From assembly GCF_001753245.1 (NCBI RefSeq), contig NZ_CP017415.1, positions 2,136,501-2,200,500 of the forward strand: a stretch of DNA of 64,000 nt, given 5' to 3'. Position numbers and translations under genes: made by a program. Under the pieces are notes generated by a model. It was given only the letters and a program-made list of their open reading frames with translations, was not told where the DNA came from and made no database searches. This document shows positions 36,768 through 44,054 of this stretch, piece after piece (the stretch's first letter is position 1; each line of letters starts with the position of its first letter). The DNA comes from Acidihalobacter yilgarnensis (GTDB taxonomy: Bacteria > Pseudomonadota > Gammaproteobacteria > DSM-5130 > Acidihalobacteraceae).

Positions 36768-37279
36768 GCGCGCAGCAGCAGGGCATCGAGGCCTGCGGGT
36801 TTGTGCGGGATGCGGCGGGTAACTACTGGATTGCGCAGACGGTCAGCCCTGACGAGATCATCGAGCAAGCCCGGCAGATCCTAGCCGAGCGCGTAAGACG
36901 CGAAAGCGTCATCGACTGCCCGCAGACCGCGCGTGACTTCGTGACCATGAGCCTTACAGGCCGTCAGTCCGAAGTCTTTTGCGTGATGTGGCTGGATAAC
37001 CGGCACCAGATCATCGCGTTCGATGAGCTGTTCCAAGGCACCATCGACGGGTGCAGCGTGCATCCGCGCGAGGTCGTGCGTGCTGCACTTCACCACAACG
37101 CGGCAGCTTGCATCCTGACCCACAATCACCCCTCGGGTGTAGCCGAACCCAGCCGGGCCGACCAGGCCATAACAGACAAGCTCAAGCAGGCGCTGGGACT
37201 GATCGATGTACGGGTTCTGGATCACTTGGTCGTGGGTGGTGCCGAGGTCACAAGCATGGCGGAGAGAGGTCAGCTTTAG
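36764..37279 (+). CDS. RadC-family JAB/MPN-domain protein
   Basis: 171 residues from the ATG at 36764; the frame is open ~100 codons upstream but that part overlaps the preceding gene. The JAMM metal motif is complete: a conserved Glu in IAFDELFQGT and HNHPSGVAEPSRAD with two His and one Asp. By the family pattern it binds zinc. The Shapes group on plasmids and ICEs lacks the N-terminal HhH region of chromosomal RadC, as here. Its biochemical role is unsettled; anti-restriction or recombination roles have been proposed for mobile copies. Confidence 0.9.
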   Translation: MSAQQQGIEACGFVRDAAGNYWIAQTVSPDEIIEQARQILAERVRRESVIDCPQTARDFVTMSLTGRQSEVFCVMWLDNRHQIIAFDELFQGTIDGCSVHPREVVRAALHHNAAACILTHNHPSGVAEPSRADQAITDKLKQALGLIDVRVLDHLVVGGAEVTSMAERGQL

Positions 37280-37290
37280 GGATTTCACAC

Positions 37291-37387
37291 CCCCGTATAT
37301 GGCCGCAGCTAACCCATATGCGGGTTTACAAACGCCAGTTTTTGGGACAACAAATCCCTATAGGGACGAGCAATCCCATATATGGGA
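37291..37387. repeat. Cluster of AT-centred palindromes, probable operators
   Basis: Three palindromes share a CCC-N6/7-GGG plan: ACCC-ATATGC-GGGT (37312-37325), TCCCTATAGGGA (37355-37366, perfect) and TCCCATATATGGGA (37374-37387, perfect). A partial one, CCCGTATATGG, lies at 37292-37302. They fill the space upstream of the gene at 37490. They look like binding sites of one dimeric regulator, or iterons; no repressor is adjacent. Confidence 0.55.
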
Positions 37388-37489
37388 TGAACTACGCAGT
37401 AACAGATTGATTAATCGATGTTTTGTGTGATTCATACGCCGCAATATGGCGGCACACATTAAGACCAACAAGAACGAGAGGACGAAATC

Positions 37490-38056
37490 ATGTCTGATAA
37501 CTCAACATTTTATGCGGTGTTGGCCGGCAACCGAGCAGCCGAAGCGGCTGAATGGCAAGCCGCTGCCGAAGGCTGGGCGCGCAGCTACATCGAGATGTAT
37601 ATCTTCCGGGATATCCTACTGGCCGAGATCGAGCGCCTATCGGGTAAAAGCTGGTTTGATCGACTGGACACGTTCGAAAGGCGTGTTGAGCACTACCGCA
37701 GCATGAACGAGAAGGTCGACAAGTACGCCAAGTCCCTTGGCATCGTTTGCTACCAGCGCCAGCCCTCTCGATCGCCTGAGGCAGTGGCAGTTGACCGGAT
37801 GCAGGCAGCTGGCTTGGAGGTCACGCCTGAGCAGAAGAAAGCCGCTCGCAAAACGGAGCGCCGACACCAGGTGAAAGGCCGCCGAGTGCAGATCTGGATC
37901 GATCGGCTGGTTGTGCTGGCGATCATTGCGGGTGCGAGTTATGTGTTCCTTGCAGTGAAGTACCCGCATCAGCCTCAAGTGGCAGCGGCCACAAGCTGGC
38001 TAAGCGGTCAATTTCACGCCCTGATCAATTGGATATCAACGAGGCCCTATAAGTAG
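37490..38056 (+). CDS. Hypothetical single-pass membrane protein
   Basis: 188 residues; GAGAGGACGAAATC precedes the ATG. The N-terminal ~135 residues are soluble, helical and charged (AEIERLSGKSWFDRLDTFER); a strongly basic stretch (RKTERRHQVKGRRVQIWIDR) leads into one membrane helix (~142-160, LVVLAIIAGASYVFLAVKY) and a short C-terminal tail. The positive-inside rule puts the N-terminal domain in the cytoplasm. No family recognised. The palindrome cluster at 37291-37387 lies upstream and a long stem-loop follows the stop, so it seems to be an independently regulated cargo gene. Confidence 0.6.
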   Translation: MSDNSTFYAVLAGNRAAEAAEWQAAAEGWARSYIEMYIFRDILLAEIERLSGKSWFDRLDTFERRVEHYRSMNEKVDKYAKSLGIVCYQRQPSRSPEAVAVDRMQAAGLEVTPEQKKAARKTERRHQVKGRRVQIWIDRLVVLAIIAGASYVFLAVKYPHQPQVAAATSWLSGQFHALINWISTRPYK

Positions 38057-38058
38057 CG

Positions 38059-38136
38059 CAGGCTGCCCACGGGCCGTCCACAGCGGGGCGACTACGTCGG
38101 CCCCAGAGCTGTGGGCGGGCGGTGGGCAGGCTGTGA
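38059..38136. other. Long imperfect stem-loop
   Basis: The left arm 38059-38092 (GGCTGCCCAC, then GTCCACAGC, then GGGGCGAC) pairs with the right arm 38096-38136 (GTCGGCCCC, GCTGTGGGC, GTGGGCAGGC) across an apex near TAC (38093-38095). About 30 of 36 positions pair, with small bulges. It begins just after the stop at 38056. It lacks a T-tract, so a simple terminator is unlikely; a recombination/replication site or a structured RNA are options. Confidence 0.5.
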
Positions 38137-38148
38137 CCTAGATAAACC

Positions 38149-38167
38149 ATACAAAGTTTTGTATAAT
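38149..38167 (+). promoter_or_regulatory. Promoter -10 with overlapping operator of the toxin-antitoxin operon
   Basis: The palindrome ATACAAA-GT-TTTGTAT (38149-38164) overlaps a consensus -10 TATAAT (38162-38167), seven bases before the toxin ATG at 38175. This fits repression by the HigA-type antitoxin. No strong -35 is seen, and the leader would be very short. Confidence 0.6.
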
Positions 38168-38174
38168 CCGAGTT

Positions 38175-38513
38175 ATGAAGATGCCCAAACCAGTCGAGTT
38201 CCGCGGTAGCGCGCTGGATGATTTGCGGTCCTTCCCGTCGGATGCTAGACGGGAAGCCGGTCATCAAATCGACCAGGTGCAAAACGGGCACGAGCCGGCC
38301 GACTGGAAACCTATGCCGACAGTCGGCAAGGGTGTCCGGGAGATTCGCATCCGCGATGCGGGCGATGCGTTCCGAGTGATCTACGTCGCAAAGCTGGGCG
38401 ATACCGTCTACATACTGCACTGCTTCCAGAAGAAGACGCAGAAAACGGCCAAGGGCGACTTGCACTTGGCGGAGCAACGCTACCGCGATCTGTTGAAGGA
38501 GCTAGGACGATGA
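38175..38513 (+). CDS. higB: HigB/RelE-superfamily toxin (phage Gp49-like)
   Basis: 112 residues with the Gp49-like pattern: VEFRGSALDDLRSFPSDARR, REIRIRDAGDAFRVIYVAK, VYILHCFQKKTQKT and a helical C-terminus. Family members cut mRNA at the ribosome. The toxin-first order and ATGA overlap with the downstream Xre antitoxin are typical of higBA. The promoter region carries a palindrome over the -10 box. Confidence 0.88.
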   Translation: MKMPKPVEFRGSALDDLRSFPSDARREAGHQIDQVQNGHEPADWKPMPTVGKGVREIRIRDAGDAFRVIYVAKLGDTVYILHCFQKKTQKTAKGDLHLAEQRYRDLLKELGR

Positions 38514-38791
38514 GCAACGAACGATACGCCAGCGTGTGGGACGCCATCGAGGACACCCCCGAGACGGCCGAGAACATGAAACTGCGCTCGGCGCTCATGA
38601 TGGCGCTGAAGAAGCACATTGAGGCCGCCGGACTCAGCCAGGGGCAAGCCGCCAAGCTGTTTGGCGTGACGCAGCCTCGCGTGTCCGACCTCATGCGCGG
38701 CAAGATCAACCTGTTCGGCCTCGATGCGCTGGTCAACATGGCAGCGGCAGCCGGGATGCACGTCGAGTTGCGGGTGAAGGACGCGGCTTGA
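38510..38791 (+). CDS. higA: HigA-type Xre antitoxin
   Basis: 93 residues; its ATG overlaps the toxin stop. The C-terminal half is a Cro/Xre helix-turn-helix: IEAAGLSQGQAAKLFGVTQP then RVSDLMRGKINLFGLDALVN. It would neutralise the toxin and, with it, repress the operon through the palindrome at 38149-38164. This pair would stabilise the integrated element. Confidence 0.88.
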   Translation: MSNERYASVWDAIEDTPETAENMKLRSALMMALKKHIEAAGLSQGQAAKLFGVTQPRVSDLMRGKINLFGLDALVNMAAAAGMHVELRVKDAA

Positions 38792-38875
38792 TGGCAGCCG
38801 CTGGCGTTGTATCGCACCCCCTAACCGAGGAACAGCGACGGACAGTATCAGCGTATCAGCTGCTTTAATATTAGC

Positions 38876-39772
38876 TCAATCAATGGGCAAATTAATTTGA
38901 GCAGCTCCAGGGCGATGATCAGTGACTAGCAAGATTGTATATTCCGTTCTAAGACCTTCTGCAGTTTGCCAGTGAGTTATCTTGGTATCAGCGATTAAGA
39001 TATCGCCCTTAGCAAAGCGCTCCAGATTTTTGTTCACTCTGTCCAAGAAGTCTGTATCACCGATAGTGACATATACCACCGATTGGCCATCATAAAGCCG
39101 CCATTTATTTTCTTCTTTGAATGACAAGCTGATGATAGAAAAGGGTATAACTCTGTTTTCTTCGCCGATCAGGCTATCTTCTGGTGGTGGCACATGAAAA
39201 TAAGAGGCTTCTTTCCTTTCAATTACAACATCAATCTTATCATCAGTACCAAAAGACACCGTATCAATCCCGTCCCTCTCGATAGGGTCAATCATTCGCT
39301 GCAAATGGCTGCGAATTTCGCGGCTTCTCAGTAGAAGTATTACCGCTTCTTCGACGGTAATCTCATCGCCATCTTCCGTGAGAATCCGCCGCCCATCAGG
39401 GGTTGTCTCAATCCTTTTGATCCGTCGATTCTTAAGCCAACGTAATACAAAGATAAGTCCCTTTCCAGAAGCACCAATTATTCCCAGAATGCCGGCGCCA
39501 TTTACGATCGCAGTCGCTGTATTCCCATGCATCCACCCCATGAGTTGCTGCATTAGCTGGGGTGTGACGGTCAGATCGATTCCAAACGAACCTGTTCGGA
39601 AGCTCGCTTTGACTTCTACTCTTGTAGTTGCCGCATCCCCGTAGAGTAACTTTCCTGTTTCCTCACATAAATCACCAAATGCAAGCAAGGCAGGGGCTAG
39701 CGTACGCACGTCCATCGTATGCGTCTGTAATGCAGGGCCATCATAAGTTATACGAATATGCGATGTGCTCAT
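38876..39772 (-). CDS. Uncharacterised 298-aa protein, cargo beside the integrase
   Basis: 298 residues, intact, in visibly lower-GC sequence than the tra genes. The N-terminal region (ITYDGPALQTHTMDVRTLAP) is followed by a region with one hydrophobic helix (TAIVNGAGILGIIGASGKGL, then IFVLRWL), a basic stretch KNRRIKRI, a linker, and a C-terminal beta-rich domain (ISLSFKEENKWRLYDGQSVV; FAKGDILIADTKITHWQTAE; YTILLVTDHRPG). No catalytic motif I can name. It lies alone between the toxin-antitoxin pair and the integrase, the usual place for accessory or defence cargo. Function unknown. Confidence 0.7.
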   Translation of the reverse strand: MSTSHIRITYDGPALQTHTMDVRTLAPALLAFGDLCEETGKLLYGDAATTRVEVKASFRTGSFGIDLTVTPQLMQQLMGWMHGNTATAIVNGAGILGIIGASGKGLIFVLRWLKNRRIKRIETTPDGRRILTEDGDEITVEEAVILLLRSREIRSHLQRMIDPIERDGIDTVSFGTDDKIDVVIERKEASYFHVPPPEDSLIGEENRVIPFSIISLSFKEENKWRLYDGQSVVYVTIGDTDFLDRVNKNLERFAKGDILIADTKITHWQTAEGLRTEYTILLVTDHRPGAAQINLPID

Positions 39773-39840
39773 GGTCTGGCTGAGTTCAATCTAGCAAAAG
39801 GAGTATTCAGAATAGTTAGAGTCCATAAGGAACGCATTAC

Positions 39841-40902
39841 CTACTCTCCACGCACCGCCTGTACCAAAGTAGCTGCCTGCAGGTGAGTATACCGCTTCAA
39901 CATCTGCACCGTCTTATGGCCGGTGACTGTTTGTATGAGCATGGGATTCAAGCCGCGCTCAAACAAGCGGCTAGTCGCCTCATGTCGTAGATCATGGAAC
40001 GTCAAGCCTGTGATACCGGCACGCCTGCGGGCCTTCTGCCAACTTGCCCGCAAGCCCTCGCCTGTATAGTTCCAGAGTGGCCTGACTTGGCCTGGCTCCT
40101 CGTCGCCACGCCTCCGTCCCGAGGCTTCACGTCCCGCCAATCGTGCTAGCTGTCTCCCGATAGCGGCCTCGGCTCGCACCGTAAGCGGCACGGTTCGACG
40201 TTCGCCATTCTTCGTATCAGCCAGAAATACAGTATGACGCTGAAAATCGACCACGCTCGCATTCATGGACAGGATCTCTCCCTGCCGCATGGCAGACTCG
40301 ATCGCGAGGATGATGATATCAGCGAGCTCGGGATTCACGATCAAAGCTGCCTCGATGAGATCGCTTTCTTCTCCATTCAACAATCGCCGCTCACGGCCAC
40401 GCGGCAAACGTGGCTTACGGACGAGCTGGACGGGGTTGTTTAGGAACTCCATTCCCCATTCTTTGGCACTGATCGTGAAGCAATGGGAGAGCGTCGCAAG
40501 GTATAGCCGAATGGTGTTCGGTGAACGCCCGCCCTCCTCCAGTTCCCGAACGAACACAGATACATCACGTCCGCGGACATCGGCCAACTTCATAGCGCTG
40601 AGTCTCATTGCCTGGATAACGCGAATACGGCTGAGCTCAGACCGCTTAGAATCCTCGTTCTTCTTCGTCGGGACTATCTCCAGCGCGTAGCGTTGGAGTG
40701 CGTCACCTACCGTTAACTGCATTGCTTCGGCCAAACCGTCATCTGCTCGGCCTAGCTTGCGCTGCTCTCTAAGCTTTCGTTCCAGCAGTGTCGCCCAGCG
40801 TTGGGCCTCCGCCTTGGAATCAAAAGTTCCTCGCTGAACCGGAAAACCCTTGAGCCGGACGATCGCCCTCCAGCTACCTCCACGCTTCTCAAGCGTCGCC
40901 AC
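39841..40902 (-). CDS. int: Site-specific tyrosine recombinase / integrase
   Basis: 353 residues. An N-terminal arm-binding domain (KRGGSWRAIVRLKGFPVQRG) precedes a SAM-like core-binding domain (~85-165) and the catalytic domain with the R-H-R-H-Y set: SAMRQGEIL (Arg), a Lys in the beta-hairpin (ADTKNGERR), FHDLRHEATS (His, Arg), VTGHKTVQ (His) and MLKRYTHL (nucleophile Tyr). The order is complete. It lies 200 bp from a tRNA-Asn 3' fragment, the presumed attachment site. It would drive integration and excision of the element; no excisionase gene is evident. Confidence 0.95.
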   Translation of the reverse strand: MATLEKRGGSWRAIVRLKGFPVQRGTFDSKAEAQRWATLLERKLREQRKLGRADDGLAEAMQLTVGDALQRYALEIVPTKKNEDSKRSELSRIRVIQAMRLSAMKLADVRGRDVSVFVRELEEGGRSPNTIRLYLATLSHCFTISAKEWGMEFLNNPVQLVRKPRLPRGRERRLLNGEESDLIEAALIVNPELADIIILAIESAMRQGEILSMNASVVDFQRHTVFLADTKNGERRTVPLTVRAEAAIGRQLARLAGREASGRRRGDEEPGQVRPLWNYTGEGLRASWQKARRRAGITGLTFHDLRHEATSRLFERGLNPMLIQTVTGHKTVQMLKRYTHLQAATLVQAVRGE

Positions 40903-41104
40903 GCGACTCGATTTCCTTATTCAAAGTGGTCTGAGTGATTTGAGTGATTCCTGAGTGACGATAGCACGCGCGGGACACTTTGGGACACTTTTAAGGGCGT
41001 TTTGATGATTTCAGATGTACTCAGATGATCTGAGATGTATTGCTTTTCCATATTTTTCAGTTGCTTATAATCTAAGTTCTTATTTTACATAAACCCCTTC
41101 ACTG

Positions 41105-41150
41105 CCTGTTAATCACCGGGTCCGTGGTTCGAGTCCGCGCTGGGGAGCCA
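41105..41150 (+). other. tRNA-Asn (GTT) 3' fragment, attachment-site scar
   Basis: The stretch carries the anticodon loop CTGTTAA, a complete T-arm (CGTGG-TTCGAGT-CCGCG), the acceptor strand CTGGGGA, discriminator G and CCA. The bases before CTGTTAA cannot pair with the anticodon stem, and there is no D-arm or 5' acceptor, so only the 3' part is present. This is how tRNA-targeting integrases leave the distal att site. The full tRNA gene should stand at the other end of the element; I do not see it to the left in this window. Confidence 0.8.
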
Positions 41151-41160
41151 AACAAAACAA

Positions 41161-41192
41161 GGACTTGGTGAATTAGCCAGGTCCTTTTTTTT
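41161..41192 (+). terminator. tRNA-Asn intrinsic terminator
   Basis: GGACtTGG / CCAgGTCC forms a stem with an eight-base loop, followed by eight T, ten bases after the tRNA CCA. It belonged to the original tRNA-Asn gene and marks the return to chromosome. Confidence 0.8.
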
Positions 41193-41667
41193 GCCAGAAT
41201 GGGCTCTACACATGCCCGCGCAGCGGGCGTCCTCTGCCCGCACCTAGGGTCAATGTTGATGCCTTGGCACTTCTGGACTTCGTTTCCTTCCGTTTTAATT
41301 CCACCGACACCAGCTGCCCAGCCCTCTCGAGAACACTCACCAGGAGAACGTGTCGTCAATCTTGGCTTTTTTGCCCTGCACCGCCATAGATTCCCGATCA
41401 TGGGCACCCTACGCCCCGAGAAAATCATCAGCCCGCCCCCCCAAAAGGCATCAGTAATAATTCGGTGCCAGCGGCTCTCGGCTAAGCTTGATTCTCACAG
41501 CAACCGATCTATTTCATGGAAATCTGATGCTGCGAGGGTTTCCGGACCGCTTATTTTCAGTAAGTTTGCAGTTTCCAGCCCACCACCTGACTGGCCCAGG
41601 GATAAGGAACATAACTATGGCTCGCTATATCATGGAGAACGGCGCCTCAGCGAAGATCGCCGCTACA
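41193..41667. other. Gap: no gene supported
   Basis: A 165-codon plus-strand frame (41199-41696) is open but has no start signal, unusual composition and no family. I see no other structure. Confidence 0.3.
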
Positions 41668-42018
41668 TTTGCTGCTGCGCTACACGCAAGTGCTGATCAC
41701 TCAAACCGGACAGACGGCCGTATGTAACCGGCACCACTCACTAGGCCAGCAGTTATGCCGCTGGCTGTTTTGTGCCTAGATCGACTGCCGTCCAACAGTC
41801 TGGTCATGACTCAAGAATTGATCGCTAACATGCTCGGCGTGCGTCGTGAGGGCGCGACCGAAGCTGCCGGTAACCTATAGCGGACCGGACTGGTCAAATA
41901 CCAGCATGGGCACATCACCGTATTGGACCGGGCCGGGCTTGAGCAGCGGGTATGCGAATGCTACGCCGTGGTCAAACACGAATACGAGCGTCCGCTACCG
42001 AAACAGCGCCCAACCTGA
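41668..42018 (+). pseudogene. Crp/Fnr-family regulator, decayed C-terminal part
   Basis: Reads LLRYTQVLITQTGQTAVCNR, then HHSLGQQLCRWL, a frameshift near 41765, LDRLPSNSLVMTQELIANML, GVRREGATEAAGNL, a TAG where relatives have Gln, then TGLVKYQHGHITVLDRAGLE and CECYAVVKHEYERPLP. This is the DNA-binding half of a Crp/Fnr protein with at least two lesions and no cyclic-nucleotide domain upstream. Confidence 0.85.
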
Positions 42019-42078
42019 TCACAGGCGCAAGGAAAGCGCTCCGAGGTATCCCCACGAACGAGGCAATACAGCAGCGAC

Positions 42079-42234
42079 TTAGATGCGGCCCATGAGTAGC
42101 AAGATAATCACAATCATCAAGACAATACCCAAGGCGCCGCTAGGTCCATACCCCCAGCTTCTGCTGTGTGGCCAACGCGGAACTGCGCCGATTAAAAACA
42201 CAATTAAAACAACCAGCAATATCGTGCCAAGCAT
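42079..42234 (-). CDS. DUF3309 family small membrane protein
   Basis: 51 residues; GGGAGAAAACCA precedes the ATG. Two hydrophobic helices (LGTILLVVLIVFLIGAV and GALGIVLMIVIILLLMG) flank the family motif PRWPHSRSWGYGPSG. Function unknown; common in acid- and soil-living Proteobacteria, often near stress regulators, here beside a ruined Crp/Fnr gene. Confidence 0.88.
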   Translation of the reverse strand: MLGTILLVVLIVFLIGAVPRWPHSRSWGYGPSGALGIVLMIVIILLLMGRI

Positions 42235-42338
42235 TGGTTTTCTCCCTGTGTTACGGGCAGCAAGATAGGCCGACTACCGCCATGCATGGATCGCTTGGCG
42301 GGAATACAGCACGGGGTCGCTGCAATGTACGGTACGAC

Positions 42339-42491
42339 TCAGGCATGCAGGGCACCCGTGCCAAAGAGTCCGACCAGCCCGATAACGATCAGATAAATTG
42401 CGACGATGTAACCCAGCAATCGCGGCATAATCAGAATAAGCACACCGGCAATCACAGAAACCAGTGGTCCGATACTCAGATGTAGGTTCAT
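42339..42491 (-). CDS. DUF3096 family small membrane protein
   Basis: 50 residues; AAAGGATAAG precedes the ATG. The sequence HLSIGPLVSVIAGVLILIMP, then RLLGYIVAIYLIVIGLVGLF is typical of DUF3096: two membrane helices around a Pro-Arg turn. It is 105 bp upstream of the DUF3309 gene on the same strand, so the two are likely co-expressed. Confidence 0.88.
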   Translation of the reverse strand: MNLHLSIGPLVSVIAGVLILIMPRLLGYIVAIYLIVIGLVGLFGTGALHA

Positions 42492-44054
42492 GACGATCTT
42501 ATCCTTTGATCACGTGATGGTATTCACCAGTTCATTGGTCCGCAGTCGCCCCGTCTTGGATCTGCTGTAAGCGTTTGAGCACATGCCCCCCGGACTTCAC
42601 TTCATGAATCAATTGGTCGATTATTGATACTTACCGTGCGAGACAGACATCACCCTCAATCTAAACACATGAGCAAATATATTTAGGGTGCCCTCATCGC
42701 CCACATCTAGATCGACCACCACGCAAGCAGGGACCTCAAAATCCAGGCCTCCTGCAATCAGACACACCTTGCAGCGACATAACCGATACGCACCGTGGCG
42801 TACCCAGCGAGCACCATCAGGCTGAGCCTACTTCCCGAAACACGCCAAGTCCTCGCAAGACTTGTCACCGCCAGACTTTGCATGCTCATGATCGGATTCA
42901 CGCTTCTCGCGATTCCCAAGTGCGCAAGTGCTACGCTTGTTTCTTGTCGAGACCGGAGGTGGGTGACTTGTTGCGGATGTTTTGTTTTTGAATATTCATC
43001 GCGTTGATTCCGCATATAACCTTCCGTTTTGAGGATTGACGAATCGCCACAAGTCAGCGCACCCATTGAGTGCTGTCACATTGCATACTACGATTGTCAT
43101 GCTGATGCGTCTGTACGCTAACGCACCCAACAGCATGCGTCTTGTGAGTGTATTTTCGGCCCATTATGGCCAATCACTGCGATATCCCGCCAGCAGATGT
43201 TCTGTTATCTGCTATAGCTTGTTCAGTGCGCCCCACGGATAAGCGCAACGCAGCAGACTCGATCAAGATCATCCACCGAGAAATCACCTTCGTGATCATG
43301 GGAATCGAGGTCATTCCCAGGCCCGCCTTCTTCGTAACCCGTCGCAATTGATCGGCAAACCGATCAAGAGGCTGTACAAATACTCCTCATCGTCTCACAA
43401 CCATGGCTGTTGCGAGACGACCGCTCATAACGAATCGGGTGTTAACTCGCGATACATCATCAAACTGAACCTGGATAGTAATCATATCGACATATGGATG
43501 ACTGCCCTTACATTGTCTCGCATCCAAGTCCGTCACGCGGGGAGCATGCAATCGCCATGAAGGAGACGCCCGTCAATCATGTTCTGGCGAATGTGGGAGC
43601 CAAGATTGAGATTGCCGCCAGGTAATCGGTGCCGAGATGCAAAGGTCCATTCATCCATACACTCATCCAAGCTGAGTCGCAATTTCGGCGCACAACCATC
43701 ATCGGATTTCACCCATGCACCGATAAAACGCAGAAATAGAGTCATGGCTTCGCACTGGGATTTCGCCGGAGTCAGGTATCCCGGATTCGTATATTTTGCA
43801 AACGGCATTCTATTCGGCGTTGCCAGTCTGATGTTCTATGGTCACCTGCCCGACCGGGGTTAATCAATGCCCAACACAAACGCATCAAACGGTAATCTGA
43901 TAGATCATTTTTACCTGATGCTTACCCTGTAATGAACTGATTCGGGAAAGCACGACCTAAAGCAATAACCCCAAGGGGAAACGCCTGCCCCTGCCAGGCA
44001 CGGCTTCGTCTCCATTCAGATCGAATGGATCGCGCACTATTAGGAGCATGCCGC
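42492..44054. other. Long gap: decayed sequence
   Basis: 1.56 kb without a supported gene. Short frames occur on both strands (e.g. 42758-43066 minus, 43579-43863 plus). A 39-codon plus ORF at 43744 (ASHWDFAGVRYPGFVYFANG) contains one hydrophobic segment and may be the tail of a lost membrane protein. I see no IS ends or RNA gene. Confidence 0.3.

Larger units (their letters stand above)
27893..41150. mobile_element. Integrated mobilisable/conjugative element, tRNA-Asn type
   Basis: The right end is set by a tRNA-Asn 3' fragment beside a tyrosine integrase. The left limit is uncertain: the IS630 remnant ending at 27892 has probably destroyed it, or the element reaches beyond the window. Content: oriT-like repeats, RHH protein, T4CP, MOBF relaxase, TraY/DotA-like protein, RadC-like protein, toxin-antitoxin, cargo and integrase. 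No replication gene and only one type IV secretion component are visible, so self-transfer from this segment alone is unlikely. Confidence 0.7.

Noticed and set aside
37291-37387. Possible CRISPR-like repeats
   Set aside because: The palindromes differ in sequence and spacing, and there is no constant repeat with variable spacers.
41090-41150. Complete tRNA-Asn gene
   Set aside because: Only the 3' part folds; the bases before the anticodon loop do not pair, and D-arm and 5' acceptor are absent.
43744-43863. 39-codon ORF with a hydrophobic segment
   Set aside because: Weak start signal, no family, in a decayed region; only noted in the gap entry.
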